Shown here: positions 32,372 through 43,800 of the stretch, piece after piece
How positions within the stretch are numbered: position 1 is the first letter of the stretch
How the letters are laid out: each line of letters opens with the position of its first letter
NCBI GenBank assembly: GCA_020809425.1
Contig: JAGGDC010000001.1
Location: forward strand, 1,873,001 to 1,937,000
DNA length: 64,000 nucleotides
Direction: 5' to 3'
Origin: Candidatus Synoicihabitans palmerolidicus
GTDB lineage: Bacteria; Verrucomicrobiota; Verrucomicrobiia; Opitutales; Opitutaceae
Made by a program: the position numbers and the translations under genes
The notes under the pieces: model-generated
What the model was told of the DNA's origin: nothing
Database searches by the model: none
The model's input: only the letters and a program-made list of their open reading frames with translations

Positions 32372-32821
32372 ATGATCACCCTCGCCCAACTCACCGGTGC
32401 GCACCGAGAAACCTATCAGGAGATCCTCGCAGCAAACTTGCGACGGACGGCGGTCAGAGCCCTCTTGGCAGCGCTGGGTCACGTCTCGATAACTCCAGAA
32501 GATCGCCTGCATGTCACCCGCAACGGGCATGTGCTGTTGCTGCCGCGTTCAAGTGCGAAGAAAGTCGAGTCGAAAACGACGGTGGTCGCGCTACGGCGCT
32601 TTCTCAAACGTTCCGAACTCCCCGTGATCCACTTCCACTCATTCCGGAAGACCTTCCGAGCCTTTGGCGTCCACTACGGGATCAACCCACGGTCCGTCCA
32701 AGAGATACTCGGACACTCGGACGCAAATTTAACGGCCAAGGCTTACACCGACGTTCCCGCGTTGGCGCTCCATGACGAAATCCGCAAGCTGCCATGGCTC
32801 GGAAATGACACACCAATTTAG
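32372..32821 (+). pseudogene. Tyrosine recombinase C-terminal fragment
   Basis: HFHSFRKTFRAFGVHYGINPRSVQEILGHSDANLTAKAYTDVPALALHDEI carries the R..H/R..Y-type catalytic region; no N-terminal part; adjacent to tRNA-Val. Confidence 0.8.
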
Positions 32822-32915
32822 CCAAAATACGCACAAAAACGTGTGTACGAGCTGATTTCGGGCTTAATCGAGCTTTCCCATACCCTTGGCAAGGGGTAAT
32901 TTAAGAATTCCTAAA

Positions 32916-32993
32916 TGGTGGACGCAACAGGACTCGAACCTGTGACCTCTTCCGTGTGAAGGAAGCGCTCTAACCAACTGAGACTATGCGTCC
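32916..32993 (-). tRNA. tRNA-Val(CAC)
   Basis: GGACGCATAGTCTCAGTTGGTTAGAGCGCTTCCTTCACACGGAAGAGGTCACAGGTTCGAGTCCTGTTGCGTCCACCA; anticodon loop TTCACAC; CCA encoded. Confidence 0.95.
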
Positions 32994-33200
32994 GTCTCCA
33001 GCCTCTTACGAGGATCGGCGAAGTTGAATAACCCCACGGCGCAAATCAAGCCGCTTTTCACGCCCCTTTCGCTCCTGAACCTATTCGTGTCTTCAAGTCA
33101 CCCTGCTTCAGTGCGTAGCGGTAGCGAAATCATCCGTGTCCATTCTTGATGAAGTAACCAATCCTGCCTCTCCGACTCCAACGTTCCACCGCCTCACCGC

Positions 33201-33872
33201 TCAATCTCGTTTCACTCGCTTCGCCACTGGCCGACCCGGTGCCACCTTGGCGGGACCGTTCAAATGCAGACAGATCGGGCAAATATGTCCGTCACACCCC
33301 CGCGCCGTACAAAACTCCCGACCGCAGAAAATAATCCTCAGGTGCAACACGTTCCATTCCTCTCGGGGAAAAAGTTTCTTTAAATCCTTTTCCACCCGCG
33401 GCACCGTACCTCCTTTGGGGGATAACTTCCACCGCTGCGCCAAGCGATGGATGTGCGTATCGACCGGAAACGCCGGCACCCCAAACGCCTGCGCCATGAT
33501 CACCGACGCCGTCTTGTGGCCCACCCCAGGCAATGCCTCCAATGCCTCAAACGTCGCCGGCACCTTCCCTTCATGAACCGTCAGGATGATCTCGGACAAC
33601 TTCCAAATCGCCTCCGCTTTGCGCGGCGCCAACCCACACGGTCGCACCACTCCGTTAATCTCCTCCACCGACAACTTCACCATCTCCTGGGGTGTCGAAG
33701 CCTTCGCAAATAACCCCGGGGTGACTAAATTTACCCGCTTATCCGTGCACTGCGCGGACAAAAGCACCGCCACCAACAACGTATACGGATCCGTATGGTC
33801 GAGCGGGATGGGCGTTTGGGGATAAAATTCCTCCAGTCTGCTGGATACGTAAGCGGCTCTTTCTTTGCGCAT
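33201..33872 (-). CDS. nth: Endonuclease III
   Basis: 223 aa; LLSAQCTDKRVN, LEALPGVGHKTASVIMAQAFGVPAFPVDTHIHRLAQR, Fe-S cysteines CGREFC...CPICLH. Confidence 0.95.
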   Translation of the reverse strand: MRKERAAYVSSRLEEFYPQTPIPLDHTDPYTLLVAVLLSAQCTDKRVNLVTPGLFAKASTPQEMVKLSVEEINGVVRPCGLAPRKAEAIWKLSEIILTVHEGKVPATFEALEALPGVGHKTASVIMAQAFGVPAFPVDTHIHRLAQRWKLSPKGGTVPRVEKDLKKLFPREEWNVLHLRIIFCGREFCTARGCDGHICPICLHLNGPAKVAPGRPVAKRVKRD

Positions 33873-34027
33873 TACCGATGAAGTATGAAAAATAGGCCCA
33901 TTGTCACCTACGCTTTACTTAAAAAAGTTCGGTACGCTGGCGTAGGGGTTGCTGCCTACAAAATCGACACCGACACGAACCTTTTTAGCGTTTTTACGCG
34001 GCTGCCTCGGCGCAGGTCACCTTCGAT

Positions 34028-34567
34028 TTGCGCAATACCTCTGAAGGGCCGGGCTTCGACTTGGATGGATCGCTATCCGGATCATCCATAGCGGGCGGTA
34101 TCACCATTACCATGACGGGGTTCCACGATGGCAGCTTCAACCAAACCGGGACTGGATTCGGCCTAAATTCTTCGGCCTCAACAGTCGAAGGTGATGACAC
34201 CGATGAGTTTGATGAAAACGAAGGGTTTACGTTCTCCTTCGACACCACCGTCCTGCTTCAAAATGTCACCGTATCCAGCTTTGGTGGTAGTAGTGCTGGA
34301 GCGATCTCATTCGACGGAGGTTCGACCATCGCATCGATAACGGCAACGGGCATGACTTCACTGTCAGATACCCAAGTCTTGCAAGGCACTGTTCTGCGGT
34401 TCACCTCAACCGGCAGCGGTTCCACCGATCAATTTTCGCTCGATAGCTTGACCGTTTCCGCCGTCCCCGAACCCTCCACCTACGCCACCCTCGGTGGGCT
34501 CGCGATCCTCGGCTTTGCCGCTACCCAGCGTCGCCGCCGAAACCAGCGCAACGCTCTCCCTGCTTAG
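34028..34567 (+). CDS. PEP-CTERM sorting domain protein (N-terminus unclear)
   Basis: C-terminus [28 protein letters not shown]. The signal-peptide region ([19 protein letters not shown]) lies in frame upstream but behind a TAG, so the start is uncertain. Confidence 0.8.
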   Translation: MRNTSEGPGFDLDGSLSGSSIAGGITITMTGFHDGSFNQTGTGFGLNSSASTVEGDDTDEFDENEGFTFSFDTTVLLQNVTVSSFGGSSAGAISFDGGSTIASITATGMTSLSDTQVLQGTVLRFTSTGSGSTDQFSLDSLTVSAVPEPSTYATLGGLAILGFAATQRRRRNQRNALPA

Positions 34568-34647
34568 AAAATCGCAACTCATCGGATTCATCGCGAATCC
34601 CCTTCTTTCAATTTGCCGGACGGTGGGCTCTGCCTACCGTCCTTTTT

Positions 34648-37575
34648 ATGCCTGCTTCCGCGACCCATCATTCGTCGCTCTCCGACCTCCTCCCTCCCAC
34701 CGACACATTCGCCCGCCGCCACAACGGGCCCGATGCCGCCGATCAGGCGCGCATGCTCGCCACGCTCGGCCTGCCGTCTCTCGACGCCCTCGTCGGTGCG
34801 GCTGTGCCCGCCGATATTCGCCGAGGTCCTCTCGAGCTGCCCGCCGCCCTGGGCGAATCCGCTGCGCTCGCCGAACTCCGCTCCATCGTCACCGAAACCC
34901 AGGTCTTCCGTTCCTTCATCGGTCAGGGCTACTACGGCACCGCCACCCCCGCCGTCATTCAGCGCACGATTCTGGAAAACCCGGGTTGGTATACCGCCTA
35001 TACTCCCTACCAGGCAGAAATTTCTCAGGGCCGCCTTGAGGCCCTTCTCAATTTCCAAACGGTCATTTCCGACCTCACGGCCCTCGATATCGCCAACGGT
35101 TCCCTGCTCGACGAAGGCACCGCCGCCGCCGAAGCCATGATGATGGCTCACCGCCTGCGTCGCGGCAAAGGATCCGTTTTCTTCGTTTCCGAAAAATGCC
35201 ACCCCCAAACGATCGACATCGTCCGCACCCGCGCCGAACCCCTCGGCCTCACGATCGTCGTCGGTGATCATACGTCCTTCATCCCCAATGCCGAAACCGT
35301 CGGGGTCCTGGTGCAATACCCTGATACCTCGGGCGACATCCACTCCTTCGAAACCTTCTTCACCGCGGCCCACGCCGTTAAAGCTTATACCGTCGTCGCC
35401 ACCGACCTGCTCGCCCTCACCCTTCTCCGCGCTCCGGGTGAGTTTGGCGCCGATATTGCCGTCGGCTCCGCCCAACGCTTCGGGGTTCCTCTCGGGTTCG
35501 GTGGTCCTCACGCCGGTTTCCTGGCTACCAAGGATGCCTTTAAACGCCAAATGCCGGGCCGCCTCGTCGGCGTCTCCAAGGACGCCCAAGGCGACCCCGC
35601 CATGCGCCTCGCCCTCGGCACTCGCGAACAACACATCCGCCGCGATAAAGCCACGTCCAACATCTGCACCGCCCAGGTCCTGCTCGCCGTTATAGCGTCC
35701 ATGTATGCGGTCTACCATGGTCCCACCGGCCTGCGCCGCATCGCCCGTCGCACCAAACTTCTCACCGAATTACTCGCCGCCGCCCTGCGCACCGCCGGCG
35801 CTTCCGTTAATTCCGCCCCCGTTTTCGATACCCTGACCATCGGCAACGTTTCCGCCGCCCGCGTCCACGTCGCCGCCCACGCCCAACGCCTCAACGTCCG
35901 GACGATCAACGACTACACCGTCGCCATTTCCCTCGACGAACTCACGACCTTGGGCGAAATCCAGTCCCTGCTCCGCTGTTTCAATGAGTCTGCCACCCTG
36001 CCCGACGTGGACTCCACTGATTCTTCGTCGGCATTTTCCGCCGACGCCACCGATTTCAGCGCCTCGTTTGCCCGTCCCACCCCGTTCCTCACCTCCCCGG
36101 TTTTCAACACCCACCACACCGAGCACGAGCTCCTGCGTTACATCAAACGACTCGAGGCCAAGGACTTGTCCTTGTGTCATTCTATGATCTCCCTCGGCTC
36201 ATGCACGATGAAGCTCAATGCGGCCAGTGAGATGTTCCCCGTCTCCTGGCCTGAATTCGGCCAACTTCACCCTTTCGCGCCCGCCGAACAAACCCGCGGC
36301 TACGCCAAACTCACGTCCGACCTCGAAACTTGGTTGGCCGAAATCACCGGTTTCGCCGCCGTCTCTCTGCAGCCCAACGCTGGCTCCCAAGGCGAATACG
36401 CCGGCCTGCTCGCCATCCGTGCCTACCACATCGCCCGCGGCGACGCTGATCGCACCGTCTGCCTTATTCCTACGAGCGCACATGGTACCAACCCTGCCAG
36501 TGCCGTCATGGGCGGCATGAGTGTCGTACCCGTCGCATGCGATGACGCCGGCAATATCGATCTCACGGACCTCCGGGCCAAAATCGCCACCCACGCCCAT
36601 CACCTCGGTGCTTTGATGGTCACCTACCCGTCCACCCACGGGGTATTCGAGTCATCGATACGTGAGATCTGCACTCTCATCCACGAAGCCGGGGGCCAGG
36701 TCTACATGGACGGTGCCAACATGAACGCCCAGGTCGGTCTTACTTCCCCCGGACATATCGGTGCTGATGTCTGCCATCTGAATCTTCACAAAACCTTCTG
36801 CATCCCCCACGGCGGCGGCGGCCCGGGAGTCGGCCCCATTGCCGTGGCCGCTCACCTCGCGCCTTACCTTCCGGGCCATCCGCAGGGCCTGTTCCGCCCT
36901 CCTCACGCCGACTTTCGCAACCCCGGCGCCGTCTCTGCGGCACCCTACGGTTCCGCCAGTATCCTCGTCATCTCGTGGATGTATATCCGCATGATGGGTC
37001 CCGATGGCCTCACCGTCGCCACCAAGCTGGCTATCCTCAACGCCAACTACGTGGCCAAACGCCTCGAGGCGTTTTTCCCCGTCCTCTACCGCGGCAATCA
37101 AAACCTCGTCGCACACGAATGCATCATCGATCTGCGCGCTTGGAAACCTCAAGGCATCGAGGTCGAAGACGCCGCCAAACGCCTCATCGATTTTGGATTC
37201 CACGCCCCAACCATGAGTTTCCCGGTCGCCGGAACATTCATGATCGAACCCACCGAGAGCGAATCCCTCGCCGAAATCGACCGTTTCTGTGACGCCTTGA
37301 TTGCCATCCACGGCGAGATGCAGGCCGTCGTGCATGGCGAATCCGACGCAACCGACAACCCATTGCTCAACGCCCCCCACACCGCGCGGGCCATCGCCGC
37401 CGACGACTGGGCCCATCCCTATTCACGCGATCTCGCGGCCTTCCCCGCTCCCTGGACGCGCCAATCGAAATTCTGGCCGGCCGTCGGTCGGGTCAACAAC
37501 GTCTACGGCGACCGCAACCTCGTGTGCTCCTGCCTCGGTATGGACGCCTATTCCGAGAGCAGCGCTGAATCCTGA
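34648..37575 (+). CDS. gcvP: Glycine dehydrogenase (aminomethyl-transferring), single chain
   Basis: 975 aa; [79 protein letters not shown]. Confidence 0.97.
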   Translation: MPASATHHSSLSDLLPPTDTFARRHNGPDAADQARMLATLGLPSLDALVGAAVPADIRRGPLELPAALGESAALAELRSIVTETQVFRSFIGQGYYGTATPAVIQRTILENPGWYTAYTPYQAEISQGRLEALLNFQTVISDLTALDIANGSLLDEGTAAAEAMMMAHRLRRGKGSVFFVSEKCHPQTIDIVRTRAEPLGLTIVVGDHTSFIPNAETVGVLVQYPDTSGDIHSFETFFTAAHAVKAYTVVATDLLALTLLRAPGEFGADIAVGSAQRFGVPLGFGGPHAGFLATKDAFKRQMPGRLVGVSKDAQGDPAMRLALGTREQHIRRDKATSNICTAQVLLAVIASMYAVYHGPTGLRRIARRTKLLTELLAAALRTAGASVNSAPVFDTLTIGNVSAARVHVAAHAQRLNVRTINDYTVAISLDELTTLGEIQSLLRCFNESATLPDVDSTDSSSAFSADATDFSASFARPTPFLTSPVFNTHHTEHELLRYIKRLEAKDLSLCHSMISLGSCTMKLNAASEMFPVSWPEFGQLHPFAPAEQTRGYAKLTSDLETWLAEITGFAAVSLQPNAGSQGEYAGLLAIRAYHIARGDADRTVCLIPTSAHGTNPASAVMGGMSVVPVACDDAGNIDLTDLRAKIATHAHHLGALMVTYPSTHGVFESSIREICTLIHEAGGQVYMDGANMNAQVGLTSPGHIGADVCHLNLHKTFCIPHGGGGPGVGPIAVAAHLAPYLPGHPQGLFRPPHADFRNPGAVSAAPYGSASILVISWMYIRMMGPDGLTVATKLAILNANYVAKRLEAFFPVLYRGNQNLVAHECIIDLRAWKPQGIEVEDAAKRLIDFGFHAPTMSFPVAGTFMIEPTESESLAEIDRFCDALIAIHGEMQAVVHGESDATDNPLLNAPHTARAIAADDWAHPYSRDLAAFPAPWTRQSKFWPAVGRVNNVYGDRNLVCSCLGMDAYSESSAES

Positions 37576-37889
37576 CTCTGGGGAAACCCACAGTATCGAT
37601 TGGCCCCGCCTCACTGGCCGCCTCCGGGAATACAGGGCGCAACTTTGCGCCTTTTCTCGTGGCGCGCGTCTTGGCGGAGGTTCGTATCGTACTTTCCACT
37701 ACGCTCTCCATTCAGCTCTGCGCCCTGAACGCCACCTCCGCACCGATACCGCGCCTTGCAGATATCGTGTCTCGGTCAAATCCGTCCCGTAGCTTAGCCG
37801 TAACGATGCAGTGGAAAAAGAGTCACCGATGGTGAAGTGATTGGAGTTGAATGAAAAGAAACCAATGCAGGAGCGAGAACGCGCCTCAC

Positions 37890-39054
37890 CAATCGGTGAC
37901 CGAAGCAATCCAGTTTGAGAGCGCGGGCCGGTCTATCCAAATCGAGTTTACCCGACCAGAAACTCAGCGCGCACGCAGGCACGGCGACGTTCTGGTCGTT
38001 TTTGCAGTCAAGCGGTTGGCGCGAGGCCCTGGAGAGAGCGCTGCCACATCCGGCCCCGACTTCGAACAATGCGCTCACCGCGCTGAGCAAGGCGCTCGGC
38101 TTCATGCAAGGGCTGTTGTGCGGGGCCAAGAAGCTCACGCATGTGGCCTATTTGCGGCGCGATCCGATGATGCCGCCCCTGGCTCGGCCTCAAGCGCGTG
38201 GCGAGCCAGTCGACCCTCTCGCGGTTCTTTCAGGGCTTCACCAGTGCAGGGGCCAACCTCGCGTGCTTCCAACCCCTTTTCAAGTGGTGCCTGCACCGCC
38301 TGCCGAGCCGCCCGAAAGGCTATGCACTGGATATGGATTCCCCCCGGTTGCTACACGAGGACGGTCATCAACAAGGCGTCAAGGTCGGCTACACCCGCGT
38401 GGGCATCAAGCCGTGTCTGCATCCCCTGTTGGCGATCTTGAGCAAAGTGCGCATGGTGGCGGGGTTTTGGCTGCGACCTGGCGACACCGCCTGCGCCAAC
38501 CATGCACTCGGCTTCTGCCGGGAGCTGTGGGGCAACCAGCCCAAGGCATGTGCGCCTGCGCGTGGTGCGCGCCGACGCCGGCTTTTGCCCGGCCGATTTG
38601 TTGGCACTCTGGGAGGAACTACGGGTGAAATTCATCGTCGCCGCGCGCCTGACCCGTCCGGTGAAAAGCCAGCTTTGTGGCGAAACTCGCTGGCGGGCGA
38701 CAGACATCGACGGCACCGAGGTGACCGAGCTGGGCCCCCCGACGGCGAATGGCCCGCCTCATCGGCATCCGCCACCGCGTGCAGGACAAAACTAGACGGG
38801 CCGGCGGCAAGCTGCTCATCGACTGCCCGGGTTACCTGTATCAGATGCTGGTGACCAACCTCGCGTTGAACTCGCCCCCCTTGGCCGTCGGGCGCGACTA
38901 CAACGGACGGGCCGCCTGCGAAAACGTGATCAAGGAACTCGACCACGGCTACGCTCTGCCCGACTTGGCCTGCGCCGCGTTTTGGGCGACCGAAGCGGCG
39001 CTGAATCTGGCCGTGCTCACGCACAACCTGATCGTTTTGTTCGAACGCAAACTA
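37890..39054 (+). pseudogene. IS1380-like transposase, frameshifted; 3' end interrupted by IS630 copy 2
   Basis: SQSTLSRFFQGFTSAGANLACFQPLFKW, ALDMDSPRLLHEDGHQQGVKVGYT, ACENVIKELDHGYALPDLACAAFWATEAALNLAVLTHNLIVLFERKL; three or more frames. Confidence 0.8.
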
Positions 39055-40258
39055 GTGTGCTGAGAGTTAATGAACTATACTGAATGAAGGGATGCGGCGG
39101 TGCGGGCGCGTTGGATTTTCTCCAGGATGGCGGAGCCTTCGGCCTTCCAAGTGTAGCGGGTGGGGTAGCGGGTGGGGTAGCGGTAGCGTGCGGCCATGTA
39201 GGTTTCGATGGCGTTGGTGAGGTCTCGAACGCTGGTGAAGCTGCCATCGCGGATACAATCGACGGTGAGGTCGCGGAAGAAGCGCTCCACTAAATTCAAC
39301 CAGGAAGAGGATGTTGGAGTGCAGTGCAGTGCAGTGCGATGCGCTCGACGCCATGGGCTTTGGCATGGCGCTGATTGCGCCACTTTATCCAGCGCTTCAC
39401 TTTGGCGTGCTTGTGGGTGGCGTAGTTGTCGATGATCAGATGCAGGACCAAGCCGTCGGGTGCCTGCGCATCGATGTGCTGGAGGAAACCGAGCCATTCG
39501 CGGTGGGTATGCCGAGAGGCGGTGCGTCGCATGATTTTGCCGTCCAGATAGCCGAGGGCGGCGAATAGCGTGACCGTGCCGTGGCGGGTGTAATCATGGG
39601 TGGCGGTTTTGAGGTGCCCGATACCCAATGGCAGGCCCGGCTGGGTGCGCTCAAGCGCCTGGCACTGGCTTTTCTCGTCGCAACATAGCACCAAGGCCCG
39701 ATCGGGCGGATTCAGATACAAGCCGATGACATCCCAAAACTTGGCCTCGAAGTTCCGGTCACGCGACAACTTGAACGTTCGTCGCACATGGGGCTTTAGG
39801 TCGTTGGCCCGCCACAGACGCTGCACGGTGTGGGCCGACACCCCCCTTGGCCTTGGCCATCCGCCCGTGAGGACCAGCGGGTGCGCCCGGCCGGGGGTTG
39901 CGTGACCTCAGTGACGATCTGAGCGCGAATCGCCACATCCACACTCGGCTTCCGGCCCGAACGTCTCGCTTCGGCCCATCCAGCCAACCCTGCCTCACGA
40001 AATCGCTTTTCCCACTTCGCCACCACCGGACGATTCACTCCGATCTGAGCAGCCACCGGCTCCTGGCTTTTCCCTTCGGCCCGCAACAACACGATGCGCG
40101 CCCGCCTGACCTCCCGTTGCGGCGTGGTCGGGCGTTTGATCATCTGTTCAAGTTCTTGATGCTGCGCGGCATCAATGATTAGCGGATTAACAGGGCGGGC
40201 CATGCACCCATCCTGCACTACTATTTTTTTTCGTATAGCTAATTAACTCCCACTACGC
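39055..40258 (-). mobile_element. IS630-family insertion sequence, copy 2 (transposase frameshifted)
   Basis: Ends GTGTGCTGAGAGTTAATGAACTATAC / GCGTAGTGGGAGTTAATTAGCTATAC with TA on both flanks; transposase near-identical to copy 1 but broken at about 39335 and 39840. Confidence 0.95.
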
Positions 40259-40431
40259 TAGGCATTCGCGGTAGTGCATTAAATCAGTGCAGTGTGCGGT
40301 GCAAAACCATGGCATTGCATTGCAACGCGGTATAGATTTTATGCCATAGCCTGCCTAGTGATTGGTAATCATATATTTACAAATCTATATTTTACTTGAG
40401 CGAAGAGGTGTAGGCAGACACGCGATTCTGC

Positions 40432-40653
40432 ATGGCAAAGCCTGTTGATTCCCCATATCCTCCCCTAAGAAATCCTATTTGGCTCTCGCTCCGGAAAGCG
40501 GCCGATATTCTTGGTGTCCACCCTCGCACTTATCGTCGGCGCTCGGAACAAGGGTATTGCCCTCCGCTTGAGAAACCGGTCGGAGGGCGGCTAGTTCGAG
40601 TTTCATTCGAGCAATTGCAACTCGTCGATGGAACCCGGAGGTGGCTTCGGTGA
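40432..40653 (+). CDS. Excisionase/MerR-type HTH protein
   Basis: 73 aa; WLSLRKAADILGVHPRTYRRRSEQGYCPPLEKPVGGRLVRVSFEQLQ; directly upstream of the integrase. Confidence 0.65.
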   Translation: MAKPVDSPYPPLRNPIWLSLRKAADILGVHPRTYRRRSEQGYCPPLEKPVGGRLVRVSFEQLQLVDGTRRWLR

Positions 40654-41845
40654 GGAGCTACCGCAATCGAGGCGAAGGGCAGTCATGGCTGACCAAGAAG
40701 GGACGGCGCAACGAATACTATGCGTGTATTCGTCGGCCTTCGTGGCCTCGTCGGAAGTTCTTTCCGTTGCGCACAACGGACAAATGGTCGGCGGAATCCA
40801 AGATGGCCAAACTGCTACACCGCCTCGAGCGCGAAGAGGCGGGTATCGCGTTGCCTCCAGAACTCGAAGGAGCGGCCGCAACTCCGATCACCGCACATTT
40901 GAGGGACTATCTGGCAACCTGCCGCGCCAATGGTCGCCGTCTCCATACGATCACGAAATACGAGGCTGAGATCCGGCGTCTCTGTCAGCGCTGCGGATGG
41001 GTTCTACTCGGAGACATAACCCTGCGATCCTACGACACATGGCGGACGACGACCGCTCGTTCTCGGAAATCCCTTCGTGATGGCCTTACGACCATGCGAA
41101 CATTCTTAGTGTGGCTTCGCTCGCGATCTCGTATCGAGCTAGACTCGCTGGAACACGCTGGCACACCATCAGCACCGTGGGTGATGGCCTTTCACGTCGC
41201 GCCCTGACTCCGGACGAAGCGCGTAGCCTTCTGGACGTAGCTCCTCAACATCGACGAATTGTCTACATGCTGGCGCTCTATGCCGGACTCCGACGCAACG
41301 AAATCGCGTCGTTAACGTGGGGGGATTGCTCCACTCGGGACGGCGTCGCCTGGCTTCGGCTTCCCGCTACAGTCGCGAAGAACGCAAAGGTGTCAGACCA
41401 CCGGATACCAGACTTTTTGGCGTATGCGTTGTTGGAGTATCGGCGATCACATTGCTCGGAAACATCTGTCGTGATTCGCGAAGGCGTTCCCAGGGTGCCG
41501 ACGCTTCGCGGAGACCTATCACGTGCCGGTATCCTCTTTGAGGACGAGAAGAGTCAGCGTGTGGATCTGCATGCCCTACGGCACACCTACATAACGTGGC
41601 TCGCTCAGACAGGCGTCATGCTACGCGAGTTGCAGGCGCTGGCTCGACATAGCGACATCCGAACAACGTCACGGTATCTGCATCCGAGCCAAGACCGGAC
41701 ACACGAGGCGATCGACAAACTACCGCGGTTGAGTGGAGAGGGGCCAGTGACTCCACGAGATACCTCGGACGGTCACAAGGGGCCCCAATTGGTCCCCAGC
41801 TGTCACAACCAATCCAAACGGAGCAGAGAGACCGAAAACACGTAA
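40641..41845 (+). pseudogene. Tyrosine recombinase/integrase, one frameshift near 41130
   Basis: TAHLRDYLATCRANGRRLHTITKYEAEIRRL (core-binding) | LTPDEARSLLDVAPQHRRIVYMLALYAGLRRNEIASLTWGD...HALRHTYITWLAQTGVMLRELQALARHSDIRTTSRYLH. Confidence 0.9.
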
Positions 41846-41914
41846 CTCCCTATGAATGTCACAACGAGACACAACAAGGCCCCCGGTGTCACAACCAGAG
41901 GCCTTGTTTCAAAA

Positions 41915-41990
<76 letters not shown>

Positions 41991-42057
41991 TTGAGGGAAG
42001 GCAGACAAGAATGAGCGACGGAGCCTCCGTCAATAGATTTTTGGGGATTATTTGAGC

Positions 42058-43044
42058 TCATTCGATCACCTCCAAATCAAACACTTGCTGATTGCGGGCT
42101 GAACGTGGCAACGGAACCACTCCCGAACCGAGCATCGCCGCCGACATTTCGTCTCCATACCAGTAGCGCAACCACGGCAACAATCGGGGCACTTCAGCCC
42201 GCCTGAAAGTCAAATGCACCGCTCTGCGCAAGGGATAATCTCCCGCGTGCAGATTGTCCGGTGTCGGTCCAAATGCCACTTGTCCCGGCTCTGGAGCCAC
42301 CAACAGCACTTTTAACCTTGCCGATGCCTTCGGCAACCAGGGTACGACGCCCATTCCGCCATCATCCGCCAAGACCGCCTTCAACGTCTCTTGCAGAGTA
42401 TCATGCATTCGTACTTCGTTTCTCAGTCCGCCTTCCGGCAGAACTTCGTGCTCAAACAGCACATAGGACAACCTTTCCGCCGGCGAGGTCACGTGCGGCG
42501 ATATCGGCATTCCCGACCACAGGCCCGTTGCTCCAAAATCCCCCCATCGCGTGGTGGGCACCGCACTGAACGCTCCATACACCTGCCTCAAATCGGCAAA
42601 ATCAACTTGATCCACCGGCACTCCAGTGGGGACCACCACCACCGCGGTCAAATAACCCAGCGTTACCGAAGCAAAGTCTTTGCCCAACTCCGGGGCCGAA
42701 GAGTCTTCGATCAATACGGCTATATCGAGGTTTCCCACGCCCAATGAATCTACGGCCGGTCGACTGCCTCTAAACTCCACTCGAATTTCCTCCTCATTCG
42801 ACTGCGCTCGCGCTTCCAGCGCCTGCACCACCGGGCCGCCCAACAAATCAGCCCCACCCATTCGCACGGGCTTGGCCGCCTCCGTCATGGAAAACACGAA
42901 CAGTCCCAAAACGCCGAGACCTCGCCGGCTCCAGCCAACCAGCCCGGCTCGATGTGCACCGGCCCCTCCCATTGGCTTTCGGTCACGCATCAGGTTCATT
43001 GAGATCGAGTCGTTCTTTATTCTGCTTCCCCTTCTCCCATGCAT
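42058..43044 (-). CDS. PstS-like periplasmic substrate-binding protein (start uncertain)
   Basis: RMGGADLLGGPVVQALEARAQ...VEFRGSRPAVDSLGVGNLDIAVL...VPVDQVDFADLRQVYGAFSAV...YPLRRAVHLTFRR; overlaps the 3' end of the kinase gene. Confidence 0.65.
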   Translation of the reverse strand: MHGRRGSRIKNDSISMNLMRDRKPMGGAGAHRAGLVGWSRRGLGVLGLFVFSMTEAAKPVRMGGADLLGGPVVQALEARAQSNEEEIRVEFRGSRPAVDSLGVGNLDIAVLIEDSSAPELGKDFASVTLGYLTAVVVVPTGVPVDQVDFADLRQVYGAFSAVPTTRWGDFGATGLWSGMPISPHVTSPAERLSYVLFEHEVLPEGGLRNEVRMHDTLQETLKAVLADDGGMGVVPWLPKASARLKVLLVAPEPGQVAFGPTPDNLHAGDYPLRRAVHLTFRRAEVPRLLPWLRYWYGDEMSAAMLGSGVVPLPRSARNQQVFDLEVIE

Positions 43045-43800
43045 CCGCCCTCACGGATGGCTTAGCTTTCCCTCTGTGGTCGCTTCCATAGTAAGCATAA
43101 TTGTGCGTGTAATACCCATACTCCTCGCCTGCATCCGCTGGAATTTGGTTAAGAATCGCTCCCACAATCGGGGTGCGTGCGCTTTTCAAAGTCTGCTGAG
43201 CTCGCAACGTCATCGCCTGGGGATTCCGTCTATGCTGAATCAACAACAAGGCTCCATCCATCGCCGTGGCCAACACCGAGGCATCACTCACTCCAATCAT
43301 CGGAGGCGAATCCAAGAGGATTCGATCATAGCGCGAGGGTAACGTGGTGATCATTTCCGTTAAACGCTGAATGTGGATCAGGCCTAACGTAAATCCGACT
43401 TGGCCGCCGCTGCTCATGAAATCCAGTCCCGGCGCCACCCCCACCTGCAACACGGCATCCAACTCCGCTTCGTCTTGCAAATAATCCGAAAGCCCCGGTT
43501 CACGCTTCCATCTTCCCAACGTATGCTACGTGGGTCTCCGCAAATCAGCATCCACTAACAATACCTTCTGTTCCCCCACGCGCCATCACTTTGGCCAACC
43601 GATGCAGGGTGGTCGATTTGCCTTCCCCCGGACCAGCGGACACGAACGAAATCGCTGCCGATGCCGCCGGTTCAGATTGGTTTGCAACACCCTGAACGGC
43701 TCCGTCGCCACCATGTCGTCCGCGTCAAAAGCGTTGGGTTTCACCACTAACGGGATCACCACTACCACCGGTACGGCGGCGTCAAGCGGTTGAGCCCAGA
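42983..43800 (-). pseudogene. Bacterial tyrosine kinase (Wzc/CpsD-type), no Wzz domain visible, disrupted
   Basis: DMVATEPFRVLQTNL, SFVSAGPGEGKSTTLHRLAKVMA, EQKVLLVDADLRRPT*HTLGRW, YDRILLDSPPMIGVSDASVLATAMDGALLLIQHRR, Tyr-rich tail EEYGYYTHNYAYYGSD. Confidence 0.8.

Noticed and set aside
34588-35718. 376-aa and other long minus-strand ORFs across 34.6-37.7 kb
   Set aside because: Antisense shadows of gcvP with low-complexity Gly/Glu/Asp composition.
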